From positions 310,001 to 374,000 of the forward strand of contig NZ_MOWR01000001.1 in assembly GCF_001937065.1 (NCBI RefSeq): a stretch of DNA of 64,000 bases. The letters are read 5' to 3'. The stretch comes from Streptococcus sp. 'caviae'. GTDB lineage: Bacteria > Bacillota > Bacilli > Lactobacillales > Streptococcaceae. Below, piece after piece: positions 1 to 7,845 of this stretch. A program made the position numbers and the translations under genes. The stretch's first letter is position 1, and each line of letters begins with the position of its first letter. Under the pieces are notes generated by a model. That model did not search any database, was not told where the DNA came from, and saw nothing but the letters and a program-made list of their open reading frames with translations.

Positions 1-75
1 TAAAATATCCTCTAACTCAGCAGTTGTAATACTTTTCCCCGAAGAAGGAAACAGTTTTTTAAACAATTCAAGCAT
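1..75 (-). CDS. Rhodanese-like protein, N-terminal part only
   Basis: Only the first 25 codons lie in the window. They begin MLELFKKLFPS and continue to a segment TTAELEDIL that resembles the start of a rhodanese (sulfurtransferase) domain, which normally opens with a residue stretch leading to an LIDVR-type strand. The start is supported by a GGAGAAAG ribosome binding site seven bases upstream. It is divergent from a CsoR/CstR-family repressor and shares a palindromic operator with it; rhodanese genes under CstR-type control handle sulfane sulfur. The catalytic cysteine lies outside the window, so the call rests on the short N-terminus plus context. Confidence 0.5.
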   Translation of the reverse strand, partial: MLELFKKLFPSSGKSITTAELEDIL

Positions 76-96
76 GCTTTCTCCTTTTCTCTTTAA

Positions 97-148
97 ATAC
101 CCCAAAGGGTATGTTTAGATACTACCACAATAGCGAATTGCTTGTCAA
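97..148 (-). promoter_or_regulatory. Promoter and palindromic operator of the rhodanese-like gene
   Basis: Reading leftward there is a TTGACA -35 box (143-148), an 18-base spacer, and a TAGTAT -10 box (119-124). Just downstream sits a perfect palindrome ATACCC-CAAA-GGGTAT (97-112). Operators of the CsoR/CstR family are built on the same ATACCC/GGGTAT arms, so repressor binding here would block the start of transcription. Confidence 0.6.
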
Positions 149-172
149 CTGTTTTACTTCCTGTTTTAGGAT

Positions 173-201
173 TTGACAAAAATACCCCCGGTCAGTATAA
201 T
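173..201 (+). promoter_or_regulatory. Consensus sigma-A promoter of the repressor gene
   Basis: TTGACA (173-178), 17-base spacer, TATAAT (196-201): a perfect consensus promoter. The spacer contains an imperfect ATACCC...GTAT operator-like sequence (182-198), which would allow autoregulation. The predicted transcription start falls at or next to the ATG at 208. Confidence 0.7.
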
Positions 202-207
202 AAAATC

Positions 208-468
208 ATGAAAAAAGAGCAAAAAGATATTATCAATCGTCTAAAACGGGCCGAAGGACAGTTACGGGGTATCCAAAAAATGATGGAAGAAGATCAAGAA
301 TGTATTGACATCATCACCCAGCTCTCAGCCGTTCGTTCCAGCATCAACCGCACAATGGGACTGGTCATTGCCAGCAAAATCACTCAGGTTATTGAAGAAC
401 CCAGTGACGATCCCGCTTTGCAAGAAGAACGCATTCAAGAAGCTATCGGCCTTATTGTGAAAAAATAG
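208..468 (+). CDS. CsoR/CstR-family (DUF156) transcriptional repressor
   Basis: An 86-residue all-helical protein with the family signature INRLKRAEGQLRGI near its N-terminus. This family binds operators with ATACCC arms and releases them on binding Cu(I), other metals or persulfide. The family's first reactive cysteine is present (Cys32, in EDQECID), but the second conserved cysteine and the CsoR histidine are not seen at the expected helix (SSINRTMGLVIASKI). The divergent rhodanese-like gene suggests sulfur rather than copper sensing. The ATG at 208 was chosen although an upstream in-frame TTG exists, because family members start with KKEQK-like residues and the promoter ends at 201. Confidence 0.75.
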   Translation: MKKEQKDIINRLKRAEGQLRGIQKMMEEDQECIDIITQLSAVRSSINRTMGLVIASKITQVIEEPSDDPALQEERIQEAIGLIVKK

Positions 469-899
469 CAAAAAGGCTGAAGAACCCTTACGCTGCGCTC
501 AAAACTCCCGTCATTCAAAATACAAAAAATAAGCGGGAAAGAAAAATCAGGAACGGTCAACTCAATTCTGCAGCTCTGACCCCAACCGCCGCATCACAAA
601 ATATAAAATGAGGCTGAGACTCTTTTGTCTCAGCCTCATTTTTATAATCGTCAAAAAGTGCTTCATCAGCCAGCATGAAATAGTACCATGCAGCTTTAAG
701 AGCTGAACTTCTGCCTCTCAATGCCGCCCGCAGAGCAGTTATAACCAAGCAGCACCGCCTTTTGGAACAAGAAGAACATTTAACGGTATTTAAAAGACTT
801 GCTTCTCGTGCAACAAAAGGAAACAAGTCTCATTATTGTATTTTTGGCTGCTGAGAGAGGGAGTCCTCCATCCCAGTTTTTAGCTGTCAGAATAAGCGG
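469..899. other. Intergenic stretch, no convincing gene
   Basis: About 430 bases between two convergent genes. The only clear element is the strong hairpin at 605-642. An 89-codon minus-strand frame at 557-826 has no ribosome binding site, a cysteine/arginine-rich unnatural composition, and runs through the hairpin, so it is not called. Confidence 0.5.
605..642. terminator. Bidirectional intrinsic terminator
   Basis: Perfect 16-base stem AAAATGAGGCTGAGAC (605-620) and GTCTCAGCCTCATTTT (627-642) with a six-base loop TCTTTT; A and T runs flank both sides. It can end the minus-strand hexaric acid operon as well as the repressor transcript. Confidence 0.75.
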
Positions 900-1781
900 C
901 TACTGCAATTTTTGGCCATTTACCAATTCATAATAGCGCGCAATGGCTGAATGGTCATCTGAACCGTAGTCATGAGCCTTAAGCACTTGGAGGATTTCCA
1001 TAGCCTGCGCAGTGAACGGTGTTGACACATTGTAGGAGTGTGAAGCATCTAAAGCATTTTGCAAGTCCTTGATATGCAAATCAATACGGAAACCTGGTGT
1101 AAAATCACCATCAAAAATTTTCTGTGACTTTTGATCCATAACCGTCGAACCGGCCAAACCGCCGCGAATGGCTTCATAAACCCGCGATGGATCAACTCCA
1201 GCTTTCTTAGCCAAAGAATAAGCTTCAGATACTGCAGCAATATTGACCGCAACGATCATTTGATTAGCTAATTTCGTTAAATTACCGGCACCGACTTCAC
1301 CGACGAGAGTAACACTGCTGGCCATGGCCTGCAGAACATCCTTATATTGTTCAAAGACCTTTTCATCACCGCCGACCATAACAGCAATGGTTCCGTCAAT
1401 AGCCTTAGGTTCACCGCCGGACACAGGAGCATCTAAGAAGGATACAGACAGTTCTTTTAACTTGTCATGAAATTCCTTGCTGGCTACTGGTGAAATAGAG
1501 CTCATGTCAATGACCGTCTGACCGGCACTTAAGCCTTCAGCAATCCCGTTTTCATTAAACAGAGCCGCTTTTACATGCGGTGAATTGGGCAGCATGGTGA
1601 TAACAATATCACCCTTTTGAGCAGCATCCTTACCGCTCGCAGCAGCATGGCCGCCAGCTGCTGTCAAGGCATCAATGCTGGATTGATTAAAGTCAAAACC
1701 ATAGACCTCGTGACCGGCCTTGACCAAATTGATAGCCATTGGTTTACCCATAATACCTAATCCGACAAATCCAATTTTCAT
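900..1781 (-). CDS. garR: Tartronate semialdehyde reductase (2-hydroxy-3-oxopropionate reductase)
   Basis: A 293-residue beta-hydroxyacid dehydrogenase. The N-terminal Rossmann motif GFVGLGIMGKPMAINL binds NAD(P)H, DAPVSGG is the substrate-binding signature, and the catalytic lysine is in GNLTKLANQ. It reduces tartronate semialdehyde to D-glycerate in the cytoplasm. It is the last gene of the hexaric acid cluster, next to glycerate kinase, which supports GarR over the related 3-hydroxyisobutyrate dehydrogenases. An AAGGGATG ribosome binding site precedes the ATG. A 101-base gap with a palindrome separates it from the upstream gene, so it may also have its own promoter. Confidence 0.88.
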   Translation of the reverse strand: MKIGFVGLGIMGKPMAINLVKAGHEVYGFDFNQSSIDALTAAGGHAAASGKDAAQKGDIVITMLPNSPHVKAALFNENGIAEGLSAGQTVIDMSSISPVASKEFHDKLKELSVSFLDAPVSGGEPKAIDGTIAVMVGGDEKVFEQYKDVLQAMASSVTLVGEVGAGNLTKLANQMIVAVNIAAVSEAYSLAKKAGVDPSRVYEAIRGGLAGSTVMDQKSQKIFDGDFTPGFRIDLHIKDLQNALDASHSYNVSTPFTAQAMEILQVLKAHDYGSDDHSAIARYYELVNGQKLQ

Positions 1782-1844
1782 TTTATTTACATCCCTTTCT
1801 GAATTCTATACTTTACATTTTAACAAACCCTTATCTCAAGATAA

Positions 1845-1860
1845 ATAGTATGTGTACTAT
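1845..1860. promoter_or_regulatory. Palindrome between glycerate kinase and garR
   Basis: ATAGTA-TGTG-TACTAT, a perfect 6-base inverted repeat. It lies upstream of a possible minus-strand promoter (TTGAGA, about 18 bases, TAAAGT) for garR. It may be an operator or a weak hairpin; the role is not known. Confidence 0.35.
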
Positions 1861-1882
1861 AATTATTAAGCGACAAGCTTTT

Positions 1883-3025
1883 TTATTTGGTCAATGTACC
1901 AAATAAGGTGATGAGATTTTGGCTGGCTGACAGTACCAAAGATCTGGTATCAGCCATGGCTTCTTCCAAAGTCATCGGACGATTAACAATATCAAAAACA
2001 CCTGCTATTCCTTGATGATAGACCTCGTCCAGTTCTAAAGAACGGCTGCCCACGATTGCTACCGTAGGAACATCGTATTTTTTGGCAATGGCTGCAATGC
2101 CGATGGGAGCTTTGCCATTGATCGACTGACCATCCATGCGGCCTTCGCCGGTAATGACCAAGTCGGCTCTTTTAATGTCCTCTTCAATATGAATCATTTG
2201 CAGAATCTTATCAATACCGCGCTGAGACTGGCCGTTCAAAAAGGCCATCAAACCTGCACCGAGACCGCCTGCAGCTCCCGCACCAGGGACATCCTTGATA
2301 TCCTTGTGCAGAGTCTTCTTAATAACCTGAGCAAAATTAGCAAGTCCTTCATCCAGAACCTTTATCAAGTCCTCGCTGGCTCCTTTTTGAGGACCGTAAA
2401 CTGCTGTTGCCCCATTGCTGCCGCAGAGCGGGTTGGTCACATCAGACAAAATAATCAGCTCTACAGAATCAAAACAGCCTTCTGCAGCAGATACGTCCAA
2501 ACTGGCTACCTGAATCAAATTTTCACCATTTGCAGCTAGTTCTTTTCCCTGTGCGTCAAAGAACTTCACACCAAGCGCTGCTGCCATTCCCATACCGCCA
2601 TCGTTGGTTGCTGAGCCGCCAATACCAATATAGATCCGCTCAACGCCATGCTCTAAAGCACTCTTAATCATTTGGCCGGTACCATAAGTTGAGGCCTTCA
2701 TAACATCTAAGGCTCCTGACTCAACTAAGGTAATACCGGATGCTGCTGCCATTTCTAAAACAGCTGTTCTCCCACCATCAATAATAGCATAGGAAGCATT
2801 GACAGGGGAACCGAGCGGCCCTTGAACACAAACCGTAACCTTCTCACCCTGATTGACATCAAGGATAGCATCAACAGTTCCCTCGCCGCCGTCAGCAATG
2901 GAAAAAATCTTTGTTTCATAATCAGGATACAAGCTATGGATGCCCTCAGAAATATAGGTTCCAACTTCTTTAGAACTGGCACTGCCTTTAAAAGAATCCG
3001 ATGCAATGACAATTCTTTTCCCCAT
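1883..3025 (-). CDS. garK: Glycerate kinase (glycerate 2-kinase, GarK/GlxK family)
   Basis: A 380-residue protein that begins RIVIASDSFKGSASSKEV, the family signature, and carries IGIGGSATNDGGMGM and ITGEGRMDGQS. It phosphorylates D-glycerate with ATP, giving glycerate 2-phosphate for glycolysis. The length is that of the family. It lies 21 bases after the DapA-family gene and shares its transcript. Glycerate kinases of this family occur in many contexts, but the neighbouring garR and glucarate dehydratases fix the role here. Confidence 0.9.
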   Translation of the reverse strand: MGKRIVIASDSFKGSASSKEVGTYISEGIHSLYPDYETKIFSIADGGEGTVDAILDVNQGEKVTVCVQGPLGSPVNASYAIIDGGRTAVLEMAAASGITLVESGALDVMKASTYGTGQMIKSALEHGVERIYIGIGGSATNDGGMGMAAALGVKFFDAQGKELAANGENLIQVASLDVSAAEGCFDSVELIILSDVTNPLCGSNGATAVYGPQKGASEDLIKVLDEGLANFAQVIKKTLHKDIKDVPGAGAAGGLGAGLMAFLNGQSQRGIDKILQMIHIEEDIKRADLVITGEGRMDGQSINGKAPIGIAAIAKKYDVPTVAIVGSRSLELDEVYHQGIAGVFDIVNRPMTLEEAMADTRSLVLSASQNLITLFGTLTK

Positions 3026-3046
3026 ACTTATACCTCCTGCTAATCT

Positions 3047-3958
3047 TTACATGTCAGATGGAAGAAAACCACCCTTACGCATTGCTTCTTTCATTTGTTC
3101 TAATACCGGTCCGGTAGTCGCCTCAGTCGGCAGAACCGATTTACCCATGTCCATGCCCATAAGGTTAGCCATATCCTTAGTCGCTGCCGGGAAGCTTGCT
3201 GCATCCTGAGACAGACGAATCGGATTTAGTTTAAACTGAGCTTCCAGCGATTTTTCAAAATCACCGGCAGCATAGTAATCATAGATACTGCTGACCAGCT
3301 GCGTGTACATATTGGCTGTAGAGCAGACACTGCCGACAGCGCCTACGCAGAGGCCGGGATAAATAGTAGTGTCTTTGCCTGTCAGAACTCTGAAATCAAC
3401 ATCATGTGTCTGACGAACCAATTCACTGCAAAAGGTGATATCACCGCTTGAATCCTTGATACCGATAATATTTGGCACATCGTGAGCCAAACGGACAATA
3501 ATGTCCAGCGGAATCGTATAGCCGGAGCGCCCCGGGTTATTATAAAGCAGCATAGCCGTATCAGGGACACTGTCAGCAATAGCTTTAAAATGATGATACA
3601 GGGCTTCAGGAGTTGGCTTAATGAACATAGGATTCAGCACTGAAACAGCGGCAATATCCCGTTTGGCAGCTTCCTGAGCGAGCTCAATACATTTGCGAGT
3701 GCGAATGGCTCCGATACCGAAATAAATTGGAACACGGCCGGCAGCCTCTTCCAGCATGACATCCAAAGCATGAAACATTTCATCCGGCTCAAACATATAG
3801 AACTCTGAATTGCTGCCAAAGGCTAAGATGCCATGCACCCCGTTTTCGATGACATGATTGACGATTTTCCGCAGTCTGGTATCGTCAATATTTTCATTAT
3901 CATCAACAGGGGTAATAATCGGAACGACAATTCCTTTTACATTTTCTCTCTTAAACAC
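3047..3958 (-). CDS. DapA/NAL-family aldolase or dehydratase acting on keto-deoxyglucarate
   Basis: A 303-residue TIM-barrel class I aldolase. Tyr139 (LLYNNPGRSGY) and the Schiff-base Lys168 (IIGIKDSSGD) are in place. The usual bacterial route from 5-keto-4-deoxyglucarate to pyruvate and tartronate semialdehyde uses GarL (HpcH family), which is not encoded here. The DapA-family KdgD instead makes 2-oxoglutarate semialdehyde. Because garR and garK follow directly, I infer that this protein does the retro-aldol step in place of GarL. Start is GTG after AGGAGA; 10 bases from the preceding gene. KdgD-type activity is the main alternative. Confidence 0.7.
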   Translation of the reverse strand: MFKRENVKGIVVPIITPVDDNENIDDTRLRKIVNHVIENGVHGILAFGSNSEFYMFEPDEMFHALDVMLEEAAGRVPIYFGIGAIRTRKCIELAQEAAKRDIAAVSVLNPMFIKPTPEALYHHFKAIADSVPDTAMLLYNNPGRSGYTIPLDIIVRLAHDVPNIIGIKDSSGDITFCSELVRQTHDVDFRVLTGKDTTIYPGLCVGAVGSVCSTANMYTQLVSSIYDYYAAGDFEKSLEAQFKLNPIRLSQDAASFPAATKDMANLMGMDMGKSVLPTEATTGPVLEQMKEAMRKGGFLPSDM

Positions 3959-3968
3959 TGAGTTTCTC

Positions 3969-5297
3969 CTATCTTACTAAACTTGGCTTTTTATTGTCAA
4001 ATTTCCAGCCCGGAATCAAATACTGCATAGCAGCCGCATCATCACGCGCACCAAGATTCTTATCAACATAGAGCTGATGTGCTTTTTTGATAGCATCCAA
4101 GTCAGGTTTGATGCCTAGACCGACAGAATCTTTGGCAATATGAATGACACCATCTCTGATAATATGAGGATTTTCGGTCAGAGCCTGACCGTCCTGCCAG
4201 ATATAATGCGTGTCGCAGGCATTGATTTCACCTGGTGCTGCTGCCGCAGCATGAGCCACCATGGCTAAGGAAATATCAAAGTGATTGTTGGAGTGAACGC
4301 CCCAAGTCATACCAAAATCATGGCACATCTGAGCAACACGGACAGAACCTTGCATGGTCCAAAAATGCGGATCCGCAAGCGGAATGGTTACAGAATGCAG
4401 AGCGACCGAATGCTGCATCTGCCGCCAGTCTGTCGCAATCATATTGGTAGCTGTCGGAATACCGGTCGCCTTGACAAACTCAGCCATAACTTCACGGCCG
4501 CTAAAGCCGTCTTCAGCCCCGCAAGGATCTTCAATATAAGCAGCAATGCCTTTTAAATCTCTGCCGATTTCAATGGCTTCTTTCAATGACCAAGCACCAT
4601 TTGGATCAAGCGTAATACGGGCATTTGGAAATTCTTCTTTCAAAGCCTTAATAGCTTTAGCTTCTTCTTTGCCTTCTAAAACACCGCCTTTGAGCTTAAA
4701 GTCCTTGAAACCATAGCGTTTATAAGCAGCCTTGGCCAAGTCAACAATAGCTTCCGGTGTCATCGCTTCCTTGCGGCGCAGACGGCCCCAGTCATCAGAA
4801 TCATCATCTCCTTGTAAATAAGGAAGGTCTGTTTTATTAGGATCAGCAACGTAGAAGAGATATCCTAAGAAAGGCACGTCTTCGCGAACCTGTCCGTCTC
4901 CCAGCAAAGCAGCTACTGGCACTTGAAGATGCTGACCCAGCAAATCAAGCAAAGGTGTTTCTACTGCTGTCTGAACATGGACAGTCGTCCGGAGGTCAAA
5001 GGTTTGGAGACCGCGGCCGCCTGAGTCAAGCTGGCCGAATTTCTCACCAATTTCTTTAACGATGTTTTTATATTCTCCAATACTGCGTCCAACAACTAAG
5101 TCTTTCGCCCTTTCTAAAGTATCGGTAATTTTTTGACCGCCCGGAACCTCACCGACACCCAGATTGCCTGAACTGTCTTCTAAAATCACTACATTGCGCG
5201 TGAAATAGGGACCGTGAGCTCCGCTTAGATTTAATAGCATGGAATCATATCCGGCAACCGGATAAACATCCATTTTCACAACTGTAGGTACTGACAT
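3969..5297 (-). CDS. Glucarate dehydratase family protein, second paralogue
   Basis: A 442-residue enolase-superfamily protein of GudD type. All key residues are visible: KxK pair Lys201/Lys203 (DFKLKGG), Asp231 and Asn233 (LDPNGAW), Glu256 (YIEDPCG), the NMIATDW segment and the [11 protein letters not shown] histidine. It dehydrates D-glucarate or L-idarate to 5-keto-4-deoxyglucarate. A full paralogue lies two genes upstream. In Escherichia coli the second paralogue GudX is weakly active; here nothing essential is missing, so a different substrate preference is as likely. RBS TTGGAGGAT supports the start. Confidence 0.82.
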   Translation of the reverse strand: MSVPTVVKMDVYPVAGYDSMLLNLSGAHGPYFTRNVVILEDSSGNLGVGEVPGGQKITDTLERAKDLVVGRSIGEYKNIVKEIGEKFGQLDSGGRGLQTFDLRTTVHVQTAVETPLLDLLGQHLQVPVAALLGDGQVREDVPFLGYLFYVADPNKTDLPYLQGDDDSDDWGRLRRKEAMTPEAIVDLAKAAYKRYGFKDFKLKGGVLEGKEEAKAIKALKEEFPNARITLDPNGAWSLKEAIEIGRDLKGIAAYIEDPCGAEDGFSGREVMAEFVKATGIPTATNMIATDWRQMQHSVALHSVTIPLADPHFWTMQGSVRVAQMCHDFGMTWGVHSNNHFDISLAMVAHAAAAAPGEINACDTHYIWQDGQALTENPHIIRDGVIHIAKDSVGLGIKPDLDAIKKAHQLYVDKNLGARDDAAAMQYLIPGWKFDNKKPSLVR

Positions 5298-5334
5298 TTT
5301 TTATCCTCCAAAATTATTTTCTCTAGTTAATACC

Positions 5335-6462
5335 TTATTGAAATACCTGAGCATCTACTTGTAAGTCCGGCAAAACATCTTGATTGAGCGTCAGCCCCAG
5401 ACCCGGACGTGTCGGTACTTTCATCTTGCCATCGACTAATTCTACCCTTTCTTCAAAGAGACCTACTGTTTCAAACCATTCAAAATGTTCTACCCAAACA
5501 TCTCCGCTGTAACAGGCTGTCAGTGGCAAATGGAGCTCCATACTGTAATGGGGTGCCAATACCAAATGATTTTCTTCAGCGCGCTGGATTACCTTTTGAA
5601 ACTGTGTAATACCGCCGATACGCGGTGCATCAAGCTGACAGACATCAAAAGCACGTTTATCAAAGAAAGGAAGACCTTCTTCATAACTGGTCAGCATTTC
5701 TCCTGTTGCAATCGGTGTCCCCAGAGCTTGTGATAAGCGCAGATGCCCTTCAACATCATGGCAGGTCACCGGTTCTTCAAACCAAACGAGATTATAGTCA
5801 TCAAAATATTTGCCAGCCTTAAGTGCCGTTGAGACATCCCACTGCTGATTGGCATCAATCATGATAGGCACATCGTCGCCCAACGCCTTTCTCAAAGCGG
5901 CTACACGTCTGACATCTTCCTTATAATCTGGCTGACCGACCTTGATTTTCACACCGCCGACGCCTTCTTCCAAGACTGTCTGTGCATGGGCAATGACTTC
6001 TTCAATCGTATCTTGTAAGAAACCGCCCGTTGTATTGTAACAAGGAACGTATTCCTTGTACTGACCCAAAAGCTTACTTAAGGGAAGACCGGCACGCTTA
6101 GCCTTAATATCCCACAGGGCAATGTCGAAAGGTGTGATTCCCTGAACAGCAACACCGGTATTGCCAATCGAAATACTGGACCACAGTAATTTATTCCATA
6201 AGCGGCTGATATCGTTAGGATCCTGACCCAGCAACAAGGGTGCGTATTCTTTAGCTAGAGCGTACTGGGCAGGGCCGCCGTTTCGTTTGCAATAAATGTA
6301 ACCCAGACCCGTATAGCCGCCTTCTGTCTCAATAACCGCTGCTGTAATCATAACTTCTTTCAGCGGTGTCTGTTTGCCTTGAATAACTTTGGCATCACTG
6401 ACAGGCTTTTTGAGAGGAACACGAATTAATTTCACCTCAACTTTTGTAATCTTATCTATCAT
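5335..6462 (-). CDS. Galactarate/L-talarate dehydratase-like enolase-superfamily enzyme
   Basis: A 375-residue mandelate-racemase-group protein. Catalytic residues seen are Lys172/Lys174 (VKIKVGQPD), Asp203/Asn205 (IDANQQW), Glu229/Glu230 (WFEEP), Glu255 (ATGEM) and His305 (APHYSMELH). The KxK and DANQQW sequences match the galactarate/talarate dehydratase group described in Salmonella better than GudD. It would convert galactarate to the same keto-deoxyglucarate intermediate, letting one operon use both isomers. It lies between the two GudD paralogues, 37 and 18 bases from them. Confidence 0.78.
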   Translation of the reverse strand: MIDKITKVEVKLIRVPLKKPVSDAKVIQGKQTPLKEVMITAAVIETEGGYTGLGYIYCKRNGGPAQYALAKEYAPLLLGQDPNDISRLWNKLLWSSISIGNTGVAVQGITPFDIALWDIKAKRAGLPLSKLLGQYKEYVPCYNTTGGFLQDTIEEVIAHAQTVLEEGVGGVKIKVGQPDYKEDVRRVAALRKALGDDVPIMIDANQQWDVSTALKAGKYFDDYNLVWFEEPVTCHDVEGHLRLSQALGTPIATGEMLTSYEEGLPFFDKRAFDVCQLDAPRIGGITQFQKVIQRAEENHLVLAPHYSMELHLPLTACYSGDVWVEHFEWFETVGLFEERVELVDGKMKVPTRPGLGLTLNQDVLPDLQVDAQVFQ

Positions 6463-6480
6463 ATAGTCAACCCCTCACAT

Positions 6481-7824
6481 TTAGCGATGGCAAAAGACCG
6501 GCCGGTTGGGATCGAACTGCCACCCTTCTTCCAAATACTGCATGGCAATGGTATCATCACGGTCTTTAAAATCCATTTGATGATACAGAGCATTTTGTTT
6601 TTCCAGCTTATCCAAATCAATATCGACACCCAAGCCGGGTTTATCCGGAAGCTTGATTTTTCCATCAGCAAAGCTTAGCGGTTCTTTAAGCAGGGACTCG
6701 CCGTCCTGCCAGATCCAGTGTGTATCAACCGGAGCAATGTTGCCCGGAGCTGCGGCTGCAACCTGTACAAAGGTCGCAAGCGTAATGTCAAAATGATTAT
6801 TGGAATGCGAACCCCAGGTTAGTCCCCACTCATTCAAAAGATAGGCCATGCGAACACTGCCGTTTAAGGTCCAAAAATGCGGATCAGCTAAAACAATATT
6901 GACGCTGCGCAGAGCCGCAGCATGGTGAAATTGCCGCCAGTTGGTCGCAATCATATTTGTCGCCACAGGAATTCCTGTTGCATCGCGGTATTCCGCCATG
7001 ATTTCACGGCTGGAGAAGCCCTGTTCCGGACCGCAAGGATCCTCAATGTAAGTCAGCACATTTTTACGGTCTTGTGTCAGAGCAACCGCCTCTTCCAGCG
7101 TCCAGGCTCCGTTAGGATCAATGTTGATGCGAGCATCCGGAAAAGCAGCTTTCAAAGCGTCAACCGCCTTCATTTCTTCTTCACCTGCTAAAACACCGCC
7201 CTTTAGTTTAAAATTATTAAAACCGTATTTTTCTTTGAGCACGCGCGCTTGTTTGACAATCGCCTCAGGCGTCATCATTTCAGTTCGGCGCAGCGATTCC
7301 CAGCTGTCGCTGCCATCGCTTTTTTCATAAGGCAGATCAATTTGAGCAGAATCTGCCGAGTAAAAGAGATAGCCCAAAAACTCAACCTCATCACGTTGAA
7401 CACCGCCTTCACCCAACAAAGCAGCGACAGGCAGCTCTAAGAATTTCCCCAGCAAATCCAGCATGGCACATTCAATAGCAGCCTCAGACTGGACAACAAA
7501 TTTTAAGTTAGAGAGATTTAACTGCTGCAGACCCTCACCAGTATCTTGTGCAGCCCTTTGACGGCTTTTGCGAATATTCGTCAGAACCTTATGGTACTCA
7601 CTGACTCGCTCTCCAAGGACAAAAGGCTTATAGCTCTCCAGCTGCTTGGTAATATGCTCTCCGCCGTGTATTTCTCCAATACCAAGATTGCCGCTGTCAT
7701 CTTTTAAAACGACAACAATTCTCGTGAAATAGGGTGCATGGCAGCCGCTCAGCGTTAACAGCGGACTGTCATGACCAGCTACCGGATAAACAGTCATTTC
7801 GATGACTTTTGGTGCTTTACCCAT
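6481..7824 (-). CDS. gudD: Glucarate dehydratase
   Basis: A 447-residue enolase-superfamily enzyme, one residue longer than E. coli GudD, with catalytic positions shifted by one: Lys206/Lys208 (NFKLKGG), Asp236/Asn238 (IDPNGAW), Glu261 (YIEDPCG), Asn290 (ATNMIATNW), His340/Asn342 (WGSHSNN). It dehydrates D-glucarate to 5-keto-4-deoxyglucarate. It is the second gene of the operon, directly after the permease, and is the better GudD candidate of the two paralogues by length. Confidence 0.88.
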   Translation of the reverse strand: MGKAPKVIEMTVYPVAGHDSPLLTLSGCHAPYFTRIVVVLKDDSGNLGIGEIHGGEHITKQLESYKPFVLGERVSEYHKVLTNIRKSRQRAAQDTGEGLQQLNLSNLKFVVQSEAAIECAMLDLLGKFLELPVAALLGEGGVQRDEVEFLGYLFYSADSAQIDLPYEKSDGSDSWESLRRTEMMTPEAIVKQARVLKEKYGFNNFKLKGGVLAGEEEMKAVDALKAAFPDARINIDPNGAWTLEEAVALTQDRKNVLTYIEDPCGPEQGFSSREIMAEYRDATGIPVATNMIATNWRQFHHAAALRSVNIVLADPHFWTLNGSVRMAYLLNEWGLTWGSHSNNHFDITLATFVQVAAAAPGNIAPVDTHWIWQDGESLLKEPLSFADGKIKLPDKPGLGVDIDLDKLEKQNALYHQMDFKDRDDTIAMQYLEEGWQFDPNRPVFCHR

Positions 7825-7845
7825 ATTTTTCTCCTTTAATTGATC

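Noticed and set aside
557..826. 89-codon minus-strand frame
   Set aside because: No ribosome binding site, unnatural Cys/Arg-rich composition, and it runs through the terminator hairpin.
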